From Chlorops oryzae (Eukaryota > Arthropoda > Insecta > Diptera > Chloropidae), in the NCBI GenBank assembly GCA_020466095.1, contig CM035809.1, positions 8,466,723 to 8,530,722 of the forward strand: DNA of 64,000 bases. The letters are read 5' to 3'. The position numbers and the translations under genes are program-made. This document shows, piece by piece, positions 11,272 to 22,589 of the stretch. How positions within the stretch are numbered: position 1 is the first letter of the stretch; each line of letters begins with the position of its first letter. The notes beneath the pieces were generated by a model. The model saw only the letters and a program-made list of their open reading frames with translations. It made no database searches and had not been told where the DNA came from.

Positions 11272-12156
11272 ATGAACGGCGAATACGAAAGAAGCTGTTC
11301 GCCAGCACCATTCTCAACGGACGGAATCGCTGTGCTCCGCCGGGAGGCATGTGATTACAGCCAACGAATAACGTACGAAATGGCGGAGTCCGGAACAACG
11401 ATGCGTCCAATTCGTATCTATGCCGATGGCATCTACGATCTGTTCCATCAGGGACATGCTCGTCAGTTGATGCAGGCGAAAAATATGTTCCCGCATTCCG
11501 TGTATCTCATTGTGGGCGTTTGCAACGATGAGCTGACTTATCGCATGAAGGGACGCACGGTCATGTGTGCCAGCGAACGTTACGAGGCTGTCCGTCATTG
11601 TCGCTATGTCGATGAAATTGTCCGTGATGCACCATGGAAGCTAGATGAGGAGTTCCTTGCTAAGCATAAAATCGATTTCGTTGCCCACGATGATATACCG
11701 TACGGCAGCGATGGAACGAAGGATGTGTATGCACCGCTGAAGGCACGCGGAATGTTTTTGGTCACACAACGGACGGAAGGTGTATCGACATCGGATATAA
11801 TTGCTCGCATCGTCAAGGATTACGATATGTATGTACGTCGAAATTTGGCCAGAGGTTTCAGTGCCAAGGAGCTAAACGTTTCGATTTGGAATGAAAAGAA
11901 ATTTCGGCTTCAAAATAAAATGTTGGAATTGAGGAACTGCGGCGGGAGAAGATTCACCCGAGTTAAATGCGAATTCATTGAAATTTGGGCTGCCAAGTCA
12001 CGTGAATTCATTGAAGCGTTTCTTTTGCTCTTCGGTCGAGAGCGTTTAAATAATTTTTGGAATGTGTCGAAGGAGAAATTTGCCAGAGCATTGCAATGGG
12101 AAAGCGATGAAGAAGCTGAGGACGAATCATCCGATGAGATTATTGATTGTCTTTAA
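11272..12156 (+). CDS. Pcyt1: choline-phosphate cytidylyltransferase (CCT), intronless
   Basis: CTP:phosphocholine cytidylyltransferase makes CDP-choline, the regulated step of phosphatidylcholine synthesis in the Kennedy pathway. The 294-residue protein has the catalytic nucleotidyltransferase fold at about 45-195: [19 protein letters not shown] with the HxGH motif at 59-62, [14 protein letters not shown] with the conserved Lys at 93, [17 protein letters not shown], and the RTEGVSTSD signature at 167-175. The start is the ATG at 11272; a TTG lies 30 bases upstream in frame. The C-terminal part is only about 90 residues. The region equivalent to the amphipathic membrane-binding domain is short and lacks the long Lys/Glu repeats of the usual enzyme, and the tail is acidic ([12 protein letters not shown]) instead of Ser-Pro-rich. 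There is no intron, and the gene is nested antiparallel in a host intron. Identity of the family is near certain; which paralogue it is remains open. Confidence 0.95.
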   Translation: MNGEYERSCSPAPFSTDGIAVLRREACDYSQRITYEMAESGTTMRPIRIYADGIYDLFHQGHARQLMQAKNMFPHSVYLIVGVCNDELTYRMKGRTVMCASERYEAVRHCRYVDEIVRDAPWKLDEEFLAKHKIDFVAHDDIPYGSDGTKDVYAPLKARGMFLVTQRTEGVSTSDIIARIVKDYDMYVRRNLARGFSAKELNVSIWNEKKFRLQNKMLELRNCGGRRFTRVKCEFIEIWAAKSREFIEAFLLLFGRERLNNFWNVSKEKFARALQWESDEEAEDESSDEIIDCL

Positions 12157-12526
12157 CGTGGTGGTGGTAGTGGCTGGTGCGAAAACTGTGATATTTATGC
12201 TTTATTTATTTTATGCATTTTTCGTTTTGTGCCAATTTTTAAGTAGATCTTTTATATATATATTTTTTTTATTATAATTTTTTTAATCAAAATTATTTTA
12301 AGAAAATTTTTTTTAGTCAAAATCTTTCGATGGAGGAGAATGCAAAAGGTCGTTTTGAAAGTGTCGATCTACTCGTATTAAATTTATTTTCAAAGAAGGT
12401 AAATGTTTTTATCTGTCTTCATCGGTAGGGTCCTTAACTATTCTAGGGAGAGACCCCAATTCTGAATTAATACTTCTCGCCAATTTTTTCCTTAGAAATT
12501 TTTCTCCGCTGAAAAAGTAGGTCAAT
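12157..12526 (+). other. 3' flank of the cytidylyltransferase gene
   Basis: This is AT-rich sequence after the stop. I see no canonical AATAAA on the plus strand and no long A tract that would mark a fresh retrocopy. Confidence 0.4.
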
Positions 12527-12720
12527 CAGGAGTGTTATGGAAATCAATAGTTGTCAGAATCGGTTTTGAAATCATCAATTATTTTGTGCATGGATCTTTA
12601 TAATCGAATATGGCTTTTGGTAAAGGCATCTTGTTCGAAAAATGAATCGTTGCTCAAACCCTTAATTGATTTCCAAACCATCTGTGCAAAATGAATGGTG
12701 ATTTCAAAACCGATTCCCTG
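12527..12720. mobile_element. palindromic MITE, AATCGGTTTTGAAATC ends
   Basis: The left arm contains AATCGGTTTTGAAATCATC and the right arm, reversed, reads CAGGGAATCGGTTTTGAAATC. A second inverted pair, TGGAAATCAAT, lies inside. Non-coding. Confidence 0.6.
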
Positions 12721-12854
12721 AATATGTAGTAAGAAAAATGTGATGAAATTTGCTTGAAAATGTTCAAAATATCTGATTTCGTTATATTTGCTTATCTAGT
12801 ATGCTTAGGACAGAAGTTATTTTCTATTCCGCACGGAAATCCCCCGGGAATATT

Positions 12855-13081
12855 CAGGGGTGTCACAGAATCCGATAGATGTCGGAATCGGAATTAAAAC
12901 CGGTCGAAATTTCATACAGGATTTAAAAATTTTGTCGTTTTTGGTTATGAATCGGAATCATTATTGGTTCTTAGTTGCACAGAACCCTATTTTATTCAGC
13001 TGTCTATCAGATATACATATATGAACATTCAGTCGAGTAAAATTCCGATTCCGACAGCTATCGGATTCTATGACAACCCTG
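12855..13081. mobile_element. MITE with CAGGG(G/T)TGTCA ends, 227 bp
   Basis: Terminal inverted repeats of about 43 bases begin CAGGGGTGTCACAGAATCCG on the left and CAGGGTTGTCATAGAATCCG on the right. The shared inner part is GTCGGAATCGGAATT. The flanks suggest only a short ATT repeat. The CAGGG start resembles hAT ends. No coding capacity. Confidence 0.75.
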
Positions 13082-13407
13082 ATTTAGAATCGTGTTGATA
13101 GTCTGTCCTTACACGACCTGTCAAATTCTGTGACGCGCTTTAGAAATAAGTAATAGGAACATATAACGCGGGTTCACTGTGCCGGCGCCGAAGCCCTCAT
13201 AGCTGGCTCTTGTAAGAGCTCTTAAGCAGTCTGTTTCCCTTCCTGCGAAGGTCGTCCCATATGAGTCAGATTTATACATCAAATGAGTCCATGTAAGGAA
13301 CACATGTGACCCCTTCCGAGCACATATCTGAAGAAAGGGTTTTGGCAAATGAATGATAAATTAAATAATCATTATTTCACATGTTCGTTGAAGACTTTAA
13401 GCCTAAG

Positions 13408-13541
13408 GGGCTCGCTCCAGTTCTGCCAGAAATGAAAAATTTCATATAAAAAAAAAAAACACTTCAGAAAATTCATGATTCATTTCTGAAGCTATTTTTA
13501 TATGAAGTCTTTCATTTCTAACAAAACTGGAGCGAGCCTCT
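13408..13541. mobile_element. hairpin MITE with GGCTCGCTCCAGTT ends
   Basis: The left arm GGCTCGCTCCAGTTCTGCCA and the right arm, reversed, GGCTCGCTCCAGTTTTGTTA pair. The match continues through AGAAATGAAA and TTCATATAAA. The whole forms a hairpin of about 134 bases. Confidence 0.65.
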
Positions 13542-15305
13542 AAAGCTCTATAGTCCAGTTGAATTTTCAAACAAATGCTTCCACACAAGCCGAACAGAGC
13601 TTTAGGTGAGGACAGAGAGCCTATGGAGAAGATGGAGAGGAAATGATTTCCTTTTGGGCCATGGCTTTTGTTACACCTTTCTTTTCTGACGTGAGGCGGC
13701 AGCTCCTCAAAGGATCGCCTTAATGTCGTCATGTCCCTAGGCAAGAGAGTGTCCACCTTGTTTATTGTTTTAATTCTAAATTTTTCGTTAGAGGACAGCA
13801 TAGTTTAACCTTAAAGTATTCGTTTTAATATTAAAATCTTTGTATTGAATGATTATGTAGCTCACTACATGCCTTGGTTAGCAAGGCAATTTATGGATAC
13901 AGAACAAAACCAGTGGCGTAGCGGGGCCCGATGGGGGCACAATGCAGGAAATGCCGTCCCCTCCAACCGGCCACAATAAAAATACCTTCAAAAAAATTTA
14001 AATATGATTTGACGCCCCTTCGCACCCTCACTTCGCTTCTGAACAAAACTACTCCTCATCATGTTTTCCAACGTAAGAAAAATTTCATTTGAGAAGGTCC
14101 ATTTAATTTAGATACGTTTCCTTGAACCATAATAGCTTCTATTCTTTAAGTTGCTCTGAAATACTCAGTATGCGAGAACCTTTTATTTCCAATCCAAAGT
14201 CTAAACTCAATGTATGCACGTACAATCTCCATTGATAATAATGAAACAAATTAACTTATTATGACCATAAGGAGGTAGATGAATGTTTTAAGTCATCGTT
14301 TAAAAATATCTTATAAGTCATTATTCCATTAAATTAATTTAAAAATCAAGCCATTAAACTTTGACCGAAGCTTTGGACAATCGCCGCATTCATATCTAAA
14401 ATCGTTCAAAGTGTAGGCCTCGAAAAATATCGAAATGTAACAAACAATTCAATTTATGTAGAATGTTAACTTTAACCTCTAAATATTCATGAGAAAATGT
14501 TTGATAAATCGATTAAAATATTTTTCTTTTTTGGTTTTTATTTATTTGACTTACAAGGCAAATAAAATCGTCATCGCAAAGCATTTTTGATTCCGATGAT
14601 TTCGAGCGCTGTTGATGTGGGTTTGAAGAAAATATTTTCACGATCGTTTCAATTAATTTTATTTTGACAAACTAGCACCAAATTGTCGTTGATTTACTTT
14701 TTTTAGATCCGCTGATGTAATGTTGCAAACACTATAAACAACAAATGTAACACAATCTTCAAAGGAGGTAACCACTTTATGTTATTTCCTTGGCATTAGG
14801 ATTTTTCCGTGGGAAATAAATTGAATGAAGGATTCGAATATTTTTTGATCTTTGATTTTGATTATTTAAGAAATTTCATTGGTTTTTTGAAATTACTTCT
14901 TATTAAAATTTTCATAAGCAATGCTTTTTTTTCCAAAATTATGCTCATTTAAGTCACTCAAAAAGCTCCTTTGAATTCAAGCGAACAATGGCAGACAAAA
15001 AAAGTTGGCCACAATCGAATTATTTAAAAATAATTAATTAACCTCTATTTAATAGAGTTTCGATTTAATTAGTCTAAAGACACATTTTCTTAAGCCTCGT
15101 CGGAAGCAATGAACACTTTTACGAAGTCACGCAAAGCTATTATAATAAAGCGTCATTATTTTTGTGCATTTTATTATTTTTTACAATTTTTAATTATTTT
15201 TCGAACATAAAATTTAACGCAAAACAAAGCCAATTTATTTATAAAATAACTAATTTAGCACGATATCACGCAATCAACTGTTTTCATATACAAAAAACTA
15301 CCGTC

Positions 15306-15434
15306 GCGCATGCGCATTCAGGCTCGCGAAGTTGCCAACTAAAAATCTCTATCTTCAGAGCGTCAATTTAGACTGATTTGGCGCTATATTTTTCTACCCG
15401 TCAGAAACAGAGTGAGAGAGACAGAGAGGGAGTG
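15306..15434. promoter_or_regulatory. candidate promoter or enhancer with NRF1-type palindrome and GAGA tract
   Basis: A perfect palindrome GCGCATGCGC (15306-15315) matches the binding motif of the NRF1/erect wing family. About 100 bases on lies a run of GAGAGA-type motifs (15411-15434), as bound by GAGA factor. The region is richer in G+C than its surroundings. Function is inferred from motifs only. Confidence 0.3.
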
Positions 15435-16029
15435 AGTATAGGAAACTAAAAAATCGAATTCATTCAAAAAATCGCAAGAATTCTTACTCAATGCGCCTCT
15501 TTGCAATACCTGCAACCAAAGGCACATGAGCTCCACTGTTTTATGGTGTTTTTGGCGCTTTTTATCTACTCTCTAGAAACTTCAAAAAAAAGGAGAAAAA
15601 ACTTGTTTGTTTACAAGCGCAATTACTAGCAAAAATATTTTTTATTTTTATTTTTGAATTTTTATTTCTGCACGATTGTTAAGACTTGAACGTTGAAGTT
15701 CCTCGGAATGAATGTGGGTTCGTTTCTTCTGAACATCTGTGCGATTTTTATCATTGTTGTAGAGCATTACTCGCAAGCAGAGCGGGGGATTTCGTATAGA
15801 GAATAGAAAAAAAAGAAATAAAGCTTTGAAGACAATGAAATTCATTGATGAAAAATTTTTAGGTAGCTATAGAGAATTTTATTTTCTTAGACGTTGGAAA
15901 TCTGTACTAAAAATATTTATAATATCGGAATGCTATTTTTGCTTACAGTCAGCTTCAGCGGGGTGAACACATAAGGGTCTTAAGTGAGAGTCTTAAAAGA
16001 AAGAACGGACTCAGTAAACATTTTGTGTC

Positions 16030-16195
16030 CACAAAGGAACCACTGATTCGGAGGTATTTTCCTCTAGATTTGGTCTCATTTTGGACCCATAATTTTAAGC
16101 CCAATATTTTCAAGAAATTTTTGACTTATTTTGGACTCATAAGTGTAATAATTCTTAAAATATATACTGGTAAGCTTTCGAATTATCCATATATG
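16030..16195 (-). repeat. AAATGAGTCCG-family repeat, copy 1
   Basis: A short copy in reverse orientation contains TTTTGGACTCATAAGTGTAA and ends ATATATACTGGTAAGC, matching the right end of the element at 43800-44194. Confidence 0.5.
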
Positions 16196-16664
16196 TATAT
16201 AAATATATGTGCCTTTTTTGGGCAGTCATTGAAAATTGGGTCAGTTTAGGTATGAACATCTACCACCTTCCGATTTCAAATATTGAACACAATCCTTTCA
16301 AGCGTATGCAAAGATCGCCGCATCTGGGAAGTCTCCAAAAACAAAGCCAAAGACTATTAGTATTCCGAAAAAACGATCATAAAAATCATATACGAAATAT
16401 AGATCCTTGGACTATATTAAGTATCCAGTTTCCCACCAATCATTACAGTTCAAAGTGAGCTCTATATGAGCTATTAATGATTCAAAAAATCGATGTCATT
16501 ATAAAGTCAAAAAGAGTTTGATTTTATAATCATTAGTAGTTAGATATAAATAGATCGTAATAGCTCATATTGACCTCATAATTAGCGCATGTTTAGCTCA
16601 AAGTTATATCACAATTAGCACATTGTGAGCTATAGCAGACTTTTTCAAATTTTTTTTCATATTT

Positions 16665-17560
16665 AAGTTAGGTAAGGTTAGGTTATGTTAAGTGGGATGT
16701 CTTTATAAGGACACACTTGACCTTAGGTCCGTTGTGATACCCTATTGAGATGAACACCTTTATTTAGAACAATTTTCAGCTGGCCACGAAGCCAACGATA
16801 TGGGTAAGATTTAGCGAGTTTAAGTCTTTTGGGGACCGAATAAAGTACTTTCCTAAGTAACAGTCTTTTCCTTGAAAATGCAAATGCAGTAAAAGGTGTA
16901 ATGGAGATTATTCTTTGTCCTCCTCTTGGCAGAATCTGTAATAAAGGGATGCCTTACTTTGTAATCCTATTGCATGAGCTTTTATTGTGTATGAGTGGCC
17001 AAAATGCTTTGGCTTTAGAGGATGTGGGTCCTGTTGACCACCTATTCGCGAAATTTCTGTTAACCCACTGGTCTAATTTGAGCCGACAGGTTGCTGGAAC
17101 ACTTTCTTTTGCCGGAAGAATCTTTGTTGTCGTACCTCGTCTAGCTAGTTCATCTGCCATGAAATTTCCATGGATGTTTCTGTGTCTAGGGACCCAGATG
17201 ATGCAAATTTGAAAGTGCTCAGTCATCGTTTACAGCGATGAAAGGCATTTCAAAACCATCTTGGAATTAATAGACGGCAAGCTCAGATGATTTATAGCCA
17301 CCTGACTATCTTAAATATACAATTGATGTTTCTTGCGGAGACTAAGTTTTGCCTCAACCAGTCCAACTTCTGGTTGAAAAACTCTACAGTAATCTGATGG
17401 CCTGAAATATAATCTTAAGTTCAATTTTGGGAAGAAAACTCCTCCTCCCACTCGTTCGTCGATCTTGGAGCCGTCCGTAAAGAAGTTGAGTCACCTATCA
17501 TCATTCTCGGCAAAGTTTTGCCATGCCTCTCTCGTTGATATGAACATATTTAACTATGGC
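16665..17560 (-). pseudogene. degraded non-LTR retrotransposon, RNase H and 3' end
   Basis: Read on the minus strand, this region encodes pieces of an RNase H domain: FFTDGSKIDERVGGGVFF near 17480, then DSQVAIN after a TAA, then IIWVPRHRNIHGNFMADELA near 17170. A Cys/His-type tail and a GGTTAGGTTA-like 3' end follow near 16680. Two in-frame stops (one just before DSQVA, one near 17230) show it is dead. TDGS, DSQ and the HRN...ADELA box are standard RNase H landmarks of jockey/R1/I-type elements. The reverse transcriptase is absent. Confidence 0.7.
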
Positions 17561-18487
17561 TTGAAATTTTTTCGTTCCTTCTGTCAAGGAAGTGACAAAA
17601 AGTACATATGAATAGTTCAAAACCTCTCTTTCTTAGAGATTTCAAATTCAATCATTGGGAAAATACCGCTATGTTTTAGCACGTTTTTTGCCTTCCAATA
17701 TTTGTGATTTTCGTGTTGGAATTAAATTTTCTAAGCGAGGTTCCCATTCATGTTCTACGTGATTTTTGCTGGAAATATTTCTACTATTTCTAGAAGAAAC
17801 GGTCAGCTTCATTGGGCAAATTAGCCAAGTTAGATGGAGCTGAGAGGAGTTGAAAAGTGTCAAATCGAGTGGATACATACAATTCCCAATTTTCTTATTT
17901 TCTTTTCTGTCGTGATAAAATGTAATGGCAAAAAAAAAAAAAAAACTATAAAAAGATTCATCAATCTTTCATGTGATTTAATAAATTTAATTTAAGAAGA
18001 GTTTTTATTTTGGCAAGGCATTAATCGGAGCTAGTAGGTAAGACAACTCGCCTTTTAAGAGAAGAGTAATCGCATCGAACCTAACAAAGGCGCGAATCAT
18101 AAATAATTTCAATTCAAATAAGCATTTAAATTCTGAATTCTAAGTAACTCTTTAATCAGAATATATCATAGACAAGAAAAAATTTATATAATGTGGGCTT
18201 TTCTCTGGCCAAAAGTGTTGTCATTTGCCTCGAGAATGCCACAAAATTGCTTCAAGTGAATTCAGCCAGACAAATTGGCGGTAATAACAAGAAGAAACAC
18301 GTTATTAAGTCACGACTTCATGTAAATATTTTGTTTGGCGCTAAAAGATTATTTTTCGCCACTCTTGTTTGGTTTGTGAACATGGTTTAGGTAGGTTTTT
18401 TTTTGAAGGTTTTTGGAAGAAATTTTTCCCAGTGGTTCACGTAAGTCGTTCGGATATGCTAGATACAGAAGAGTCTCATTTAGGTGT

Positions 18488-18519
18488 GAATGAGAGAGAG
18501 AGAGAGAGAGAGAGAGAGG
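18488..18519 (+). repeat. (GA)n microsatellite
   Basis: An uninterrupted run of about 15 GA units lies in the large intron. Confidence 0.9.
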
Positions 18520-19793
18520 ACAGGAAAATGAGGGCCATAGTTCAAATCAGATTATCAACCATATAAAGACTTCTTCAACACCTTTGCGGACGATTGATCT
18601 TTGAAAGTAGCAGTATAAAAGAATCTATATAAAATGTTGTCCAGCTCTTCAGCTCATCGTCGTTTCCTGGCATATGTGTCACCTAAATTAAACCCTATTC
18701 GATTCCAGCAAACATTCTAAGTTAAAAATGATTCATATATATGATTCCAAGTTCGAAGTTGGAGCCTTCGTAATCAGATTATATTAGCTCTACATATTGT
18801 TAAAATTTCGGACTCATAAAAATTATCATTCTTAAAAGTTTTGCTAGGATTTAATCTCAGTTCATTTGTTAATGTAAGCGAAAAAAAGTCTCCCCTTGCA
18901 CCAAAATTGTTCATTGAATTAAAATTGGGCCCGTTACCTTAGCATGATTCATATTCCCCAATTTAAAAGAAAAAAATCAAGCATCCATCAATGAATTCGA
19001 AGCGAAACTGCAGTGTGGCTGCAGCAACGTTTTGTTGCAAATTGATTATCAGATAATGACAGACCTCAACGAAATCCGGTTTTCGTGCTGTTGGCTGTGA
19101 ACACGTGCAGACATTTTTCCACTTTGTCATTGCACATTGCTTTGTCTTCACATTGTGCGATGTGTTCACGCTTATTTGGATTTTTTTTTTTTTTTTTTGA
19201 CCTGAGCCAATTTTGACAATTCTGGCTTTAACTTGTAGCCACTGAGAAGTGCATAGAGCGAAGAGATATTCGTTTAAGTTATGGTTTTATTGGGTTTCTT
19301 AGCTTAGGATACCCTAGAAATGGCATAAAGTACAATGACATACAATAGACATACGGATGGACGGCTAGGTCAAGTCTCCTGGTGACGCTAATCATTTCAT
19401 TGCATTTTTTTTTTGGTCTATCACGAATGACTCTGGGTGATATACACAGCCGCACAAACGTAATCTACCCTCGACACTGAGTGTGACAGGTTTCTATACA
19501 ACCAACATCAAACATGTTCGAATATGCGACTCACTATAATCACAAAAAAAATTTTTTGCAGCATACTTTTAGGCGCGATATTATTACCATGAATTAACAA
19601 ACTTGCTATTTCAGCGGTACAACTATTACGCCTCGAATATTTTACACAAAATTGCGTGCAGAGGGTACCATAATGAAACAAAGGCATCAGATTTTAACTC
19701 TTAAATGATCGAGAGTTCTATTTGGAACCATAATCAGTCACTTAGCTTATATATTAATCACTCTTAAATCTTTAAAAAAGGAAAAGCATCTAT

Positions 19794-20515
19794 TGCTATG
19801 TTCTCACTAGGCGGTTAGGGTTATCGGCGAAACCCAGGGTTTTCAAATGTCAAAAGCATATAAAAAAAATCATCTAACCGAAAATAAACCCGGGTTAACA
19901 TTTAACTCTGAGGTTAGCGCAGAGTTGCTTTGAAAATTTCAGTTACATTTGCTAACACCGAATTCAAAAACCGGGTTTATATTTAATAGGCATGACAGGG
20001 AAGCTTTCCCTGCAGCAAATAGAGGTGAAGGTGTTTTGGATATGTTAATTTTGATCAGGTCTTGGAACATTTTTGTGATGCCGCTTTCATCATTAGTCCA
20101 TTAACCTATTATGGTTTCCTGCGGTATTGCAATGGTCTTCTAATATTATTGCTTCCAAATTCTTTGGCTTTTTCAGCTTCTTTAAACATTTCTAATAAAG
20201 CCAATTCCATTTTTTTTGCAATTTCTCGATATATAGTATAATCAGATATACCTTGCGCGTTTTTTATATTTCAAACTCCCAAGCGGACATTATCGCATGC
20301 AAGTAAATAAAAAGAGCGGCCATCTTCTAACAAACTTCATTAACAGTTAGGATTAGTAATGCGAGTAGCCGCAGTATGAATTTTCACCACTTCGGAAGTA
20401 GTGCAGAAGTAGTCCACTTTCCGGCTGGGTCATATGACTTTAGTAAACCCTAACTCGCTCAAAGCTGATATGAACGCTTTGAGTTAAAGTATCGGGTTAA
20501 GAACATAGCATATGA
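19794..20515. mobile_element. possible degraded DNA transposon
   Basis: GCTATGTTCT occurs at both ends in inverted orientation. On the minus strand around 20250 a short helical peptide can be read (GISDYTIYREIAKKMELALL), reminiscent of Myb/MADF-type DNA-binding domains of Harbinger-like elements. It is followed by stops. The evidence is weak. Confidence 0.3.
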
Positions 20516-21040
20516 GAGCGATTTTCAAAATGTCTTAAAAAGCTACCTTTTGATTATGATTTTCTTCATGAAAGGTATAAGTTAGTGGTATTTTAAAATT
20601 ACCAGAAAGTGGCGTAAAGACTGGTATACACAAAAAAAAAAATTTTAATTTTGATTTAATTTTTGTGGAAAAATTTTTCGCAAAGTTCAACTTATCAAAT
20701 GATTTTTGATTCCTTGCTTTATCAAGTATTGATCACCATTTGTTTCATCTTTCTATTCAGAGGATTTTTCATGGCAATAGGAACCTAAAAAGGGTTTTTT
20801 ATAGTGTTTTTAGGAGTGCTGCCTATCGAAAAATCAACGAAACTGTAAGTTCCTTCCTAAGCCAGCAAGACCCTTTTTTTTCAATTTTCGAAACATTTAG
20901 CGAAAGCTTCCAATGTATAAAGTTTTTGAGTTTGCTATTTACTCTGAATGGAATTTCTTCATTTCAATTACTACTCTAAGCCCGGCGTCAATCTTGGAAA
21001 AATATTAATTTAATTCCTTCAACCTTTTTCTCCAACTCAC

Positions 21041-21199
21041 CTTTTCATTATTATTATCTTCCAGTTCGAGTATTCGGAATTCCAAGAGTTCATTTTGCTC
21101 TCGCAGTTCATTCAATTCGTTCAGAAGTTCACGCTCCTGTTCTTCCAAATACTGAACACGATCAAGGAGTGACTTCGATTTTGTGTTATTCCTTGCAGC
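21041..21199 (-). CDS. coiled-coil gene, exon 5
   Basis: The exon has 53 codons with acceptor CATTGCAG and donor AAG/GTGAGT, phase 0 at both ends. It encodes a strict coiled coil with RVQYLEEQERELLNELNELR and NELLEFRILELED. Confidence 0.85.
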
Positions 21200-21267
21200 C
21201 TGCAATGATGAAAAATGAAGGATGATGATAATCCATAAAATTCAATATCAATCATTATTTTACTCAC

Positions 21268-21402
21268 TTCCATCGCAGTCTTTTCGTTGTCTAAAATTTG
21301 TTCCTTGGCCAATCGTAGTTCCGCTTGTAGGCTTTCGTTTTCCTTTTGCAACGCATCAACATCCTTTTGAAGTTTCTCAATGTCAGACGTGTAGGTGCGA
21401 AT
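21268..21402 (-). CDS. coiled-coil gene, exon 4
   Basis: The exon has 45 codons with acceptor CCCCCTAG and donor GAA/GTGAGT, phase 0. It begins IRTYTSDIEKLQKDVDALQK and ends EKTAME. A 68-base intron separates it from exon 5. Confidence 0.85.
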
Positions 21403-22445
21403 CTAGGGGGAGAGAATAAGAGACTGTTTTAAACAAATAATGAATAAATAAATTGAATTCATAAAATTGTTGAATAAAGTAGAACGCAGAGATTATTCAT
21501 CTTTGCTGTGGAGCATGCGCAGCGTGAAATAAGAAAAGAATTTTGGGTTCTGGATGTGTTTTCGGTTGAAACGAACGACAAAAAAAAAGAATTTGAATTA
21601 TTGCAGTCAGGGTCGGATAATAAGAAATTCTTAAAAATATTTCCATTTTCAAATTTATTGCTAGGACTATGGCTCATAAAGTGGCATTATAGCTTGGGAA
21701 GCCAGTTTACTTCAACAGATTCCTTGAACTTAACAACGATTTCCTTTTTCTCTTTTTACCATATTCTTCAAGAATTCTCTTTTATCTTTTCTGTTCTCGT
21801 GAGAGTGAGTTGAGCTTGGCTTGACATTTGCAATTTCTGCTTTTGTCTGCTTCGTTTGTCTTCTCATGATATTTGGATTCGGTTTCGCTTTGACCATGAA
21901 CGTGCCTGACATCAAACCAATAAGTTGCATACCTAATCCGAGACTCGGATTTTATCTCGTTTTTTTTTTAATAATTTTTTTTTTCATTTTCCCCCCCCTT
22001 TTTTTGTGACAATGCAGCATGAATTTCTATGCTGAAATCGGTAATTGTGGAATGCTTTTGGCTCAATGTGTCATTGTGGCAAAATGCATTGTCATGCAAA
22101 GCTCATGCGTGCATTCGACTTGCACATGGGCTTCGTCGAGTGCACTTTGCTGATAAAATCGGGTAGTGACGAAAGAATTCGCAAAAATTCAATGAGTTCT
22201 GTGCTTCTTTTATTATTTTGAAATAATAATGAAATAGGTTAACCGCAGAATATTTGCATTTGAACCAAGTTCGTAGCTTAAGTCTTTTGTTTCGAAATGG
22301 TAAAATCGTTTGAGAATGTTCTTGTTTGATACAAATAATCTAGGTTGATGCATAAGTTTTTTTATTTTTTTATATTGAGTTGAGAGATATGAGGATGGCC
22401 AGCTCAAATAACTCAGGATAGTAGACGATACTTTTCATTACTCAC
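21403..22445 (-). other. intron 3 of the coiled-coil gene
   Basis: This is 1043 bases of AT-rich sequence including a T/C homopolymer block near 21960-22007. I see no coding signal. Confidence 0.6.
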
Positions 22446-22547
22446 CATTTGCCATATATCGGTTGTCTGCATATTGGCCGGAGGTGGTTGTGGACTTATT
22501 GAAGGTGGTGCAGACGACACTGCTGAGTCGGAGTCCGATCCATTGTC
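22446..22547 (-). CDS. coiled-coil gene, exon 3
   Basis: The exon has 34 codons with acceptor AATTTTCAG and donor ATG/GTGAGT, phase 0. The peptide DNGSDSDSAVSSAPPSISP is Ser/Pro-rich and ends NMQTTDIWQM, which joins exon 4 without a break. Confidence 0.8.
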
Positions 22548-22589
22548 CTGAAAATTTGAGAGATTTCGCTGAGTTTTTGTTACAGTCAG

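Larger units (their letters stand above)
7348..21040 (-). other. 13.7 kb intron of the coiled-coil gene, with nested gene and repeats
   Basis: The intron separates exons 5 and 6. It contains the plus-strand cytidylyltransferase gene, a possible alternative first exon, several MITEs, a TTAAG minisatellite, a retrotransposon remnant and a possible promoter with NRF1-type and GAGA motifs. The rest, mainly 14.0-16.0 kb and 17.6-19.8 kb, is AT-rich sequence in which I see no coding signal. Confidence 0.65.

Noticed and set aside
13442..13801. 119-codon minus-strand frame starting at an ATG
   Set aside because: Its second half runs through the hairpin MITE and ends in a Phe run from poly-A/T. No splice signals or family match.
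13911..14030. CAGTGGCGTAGC, a typical hAT end
   Set aside because: Only one end was found; no inverted partner or target duplication could be placed.
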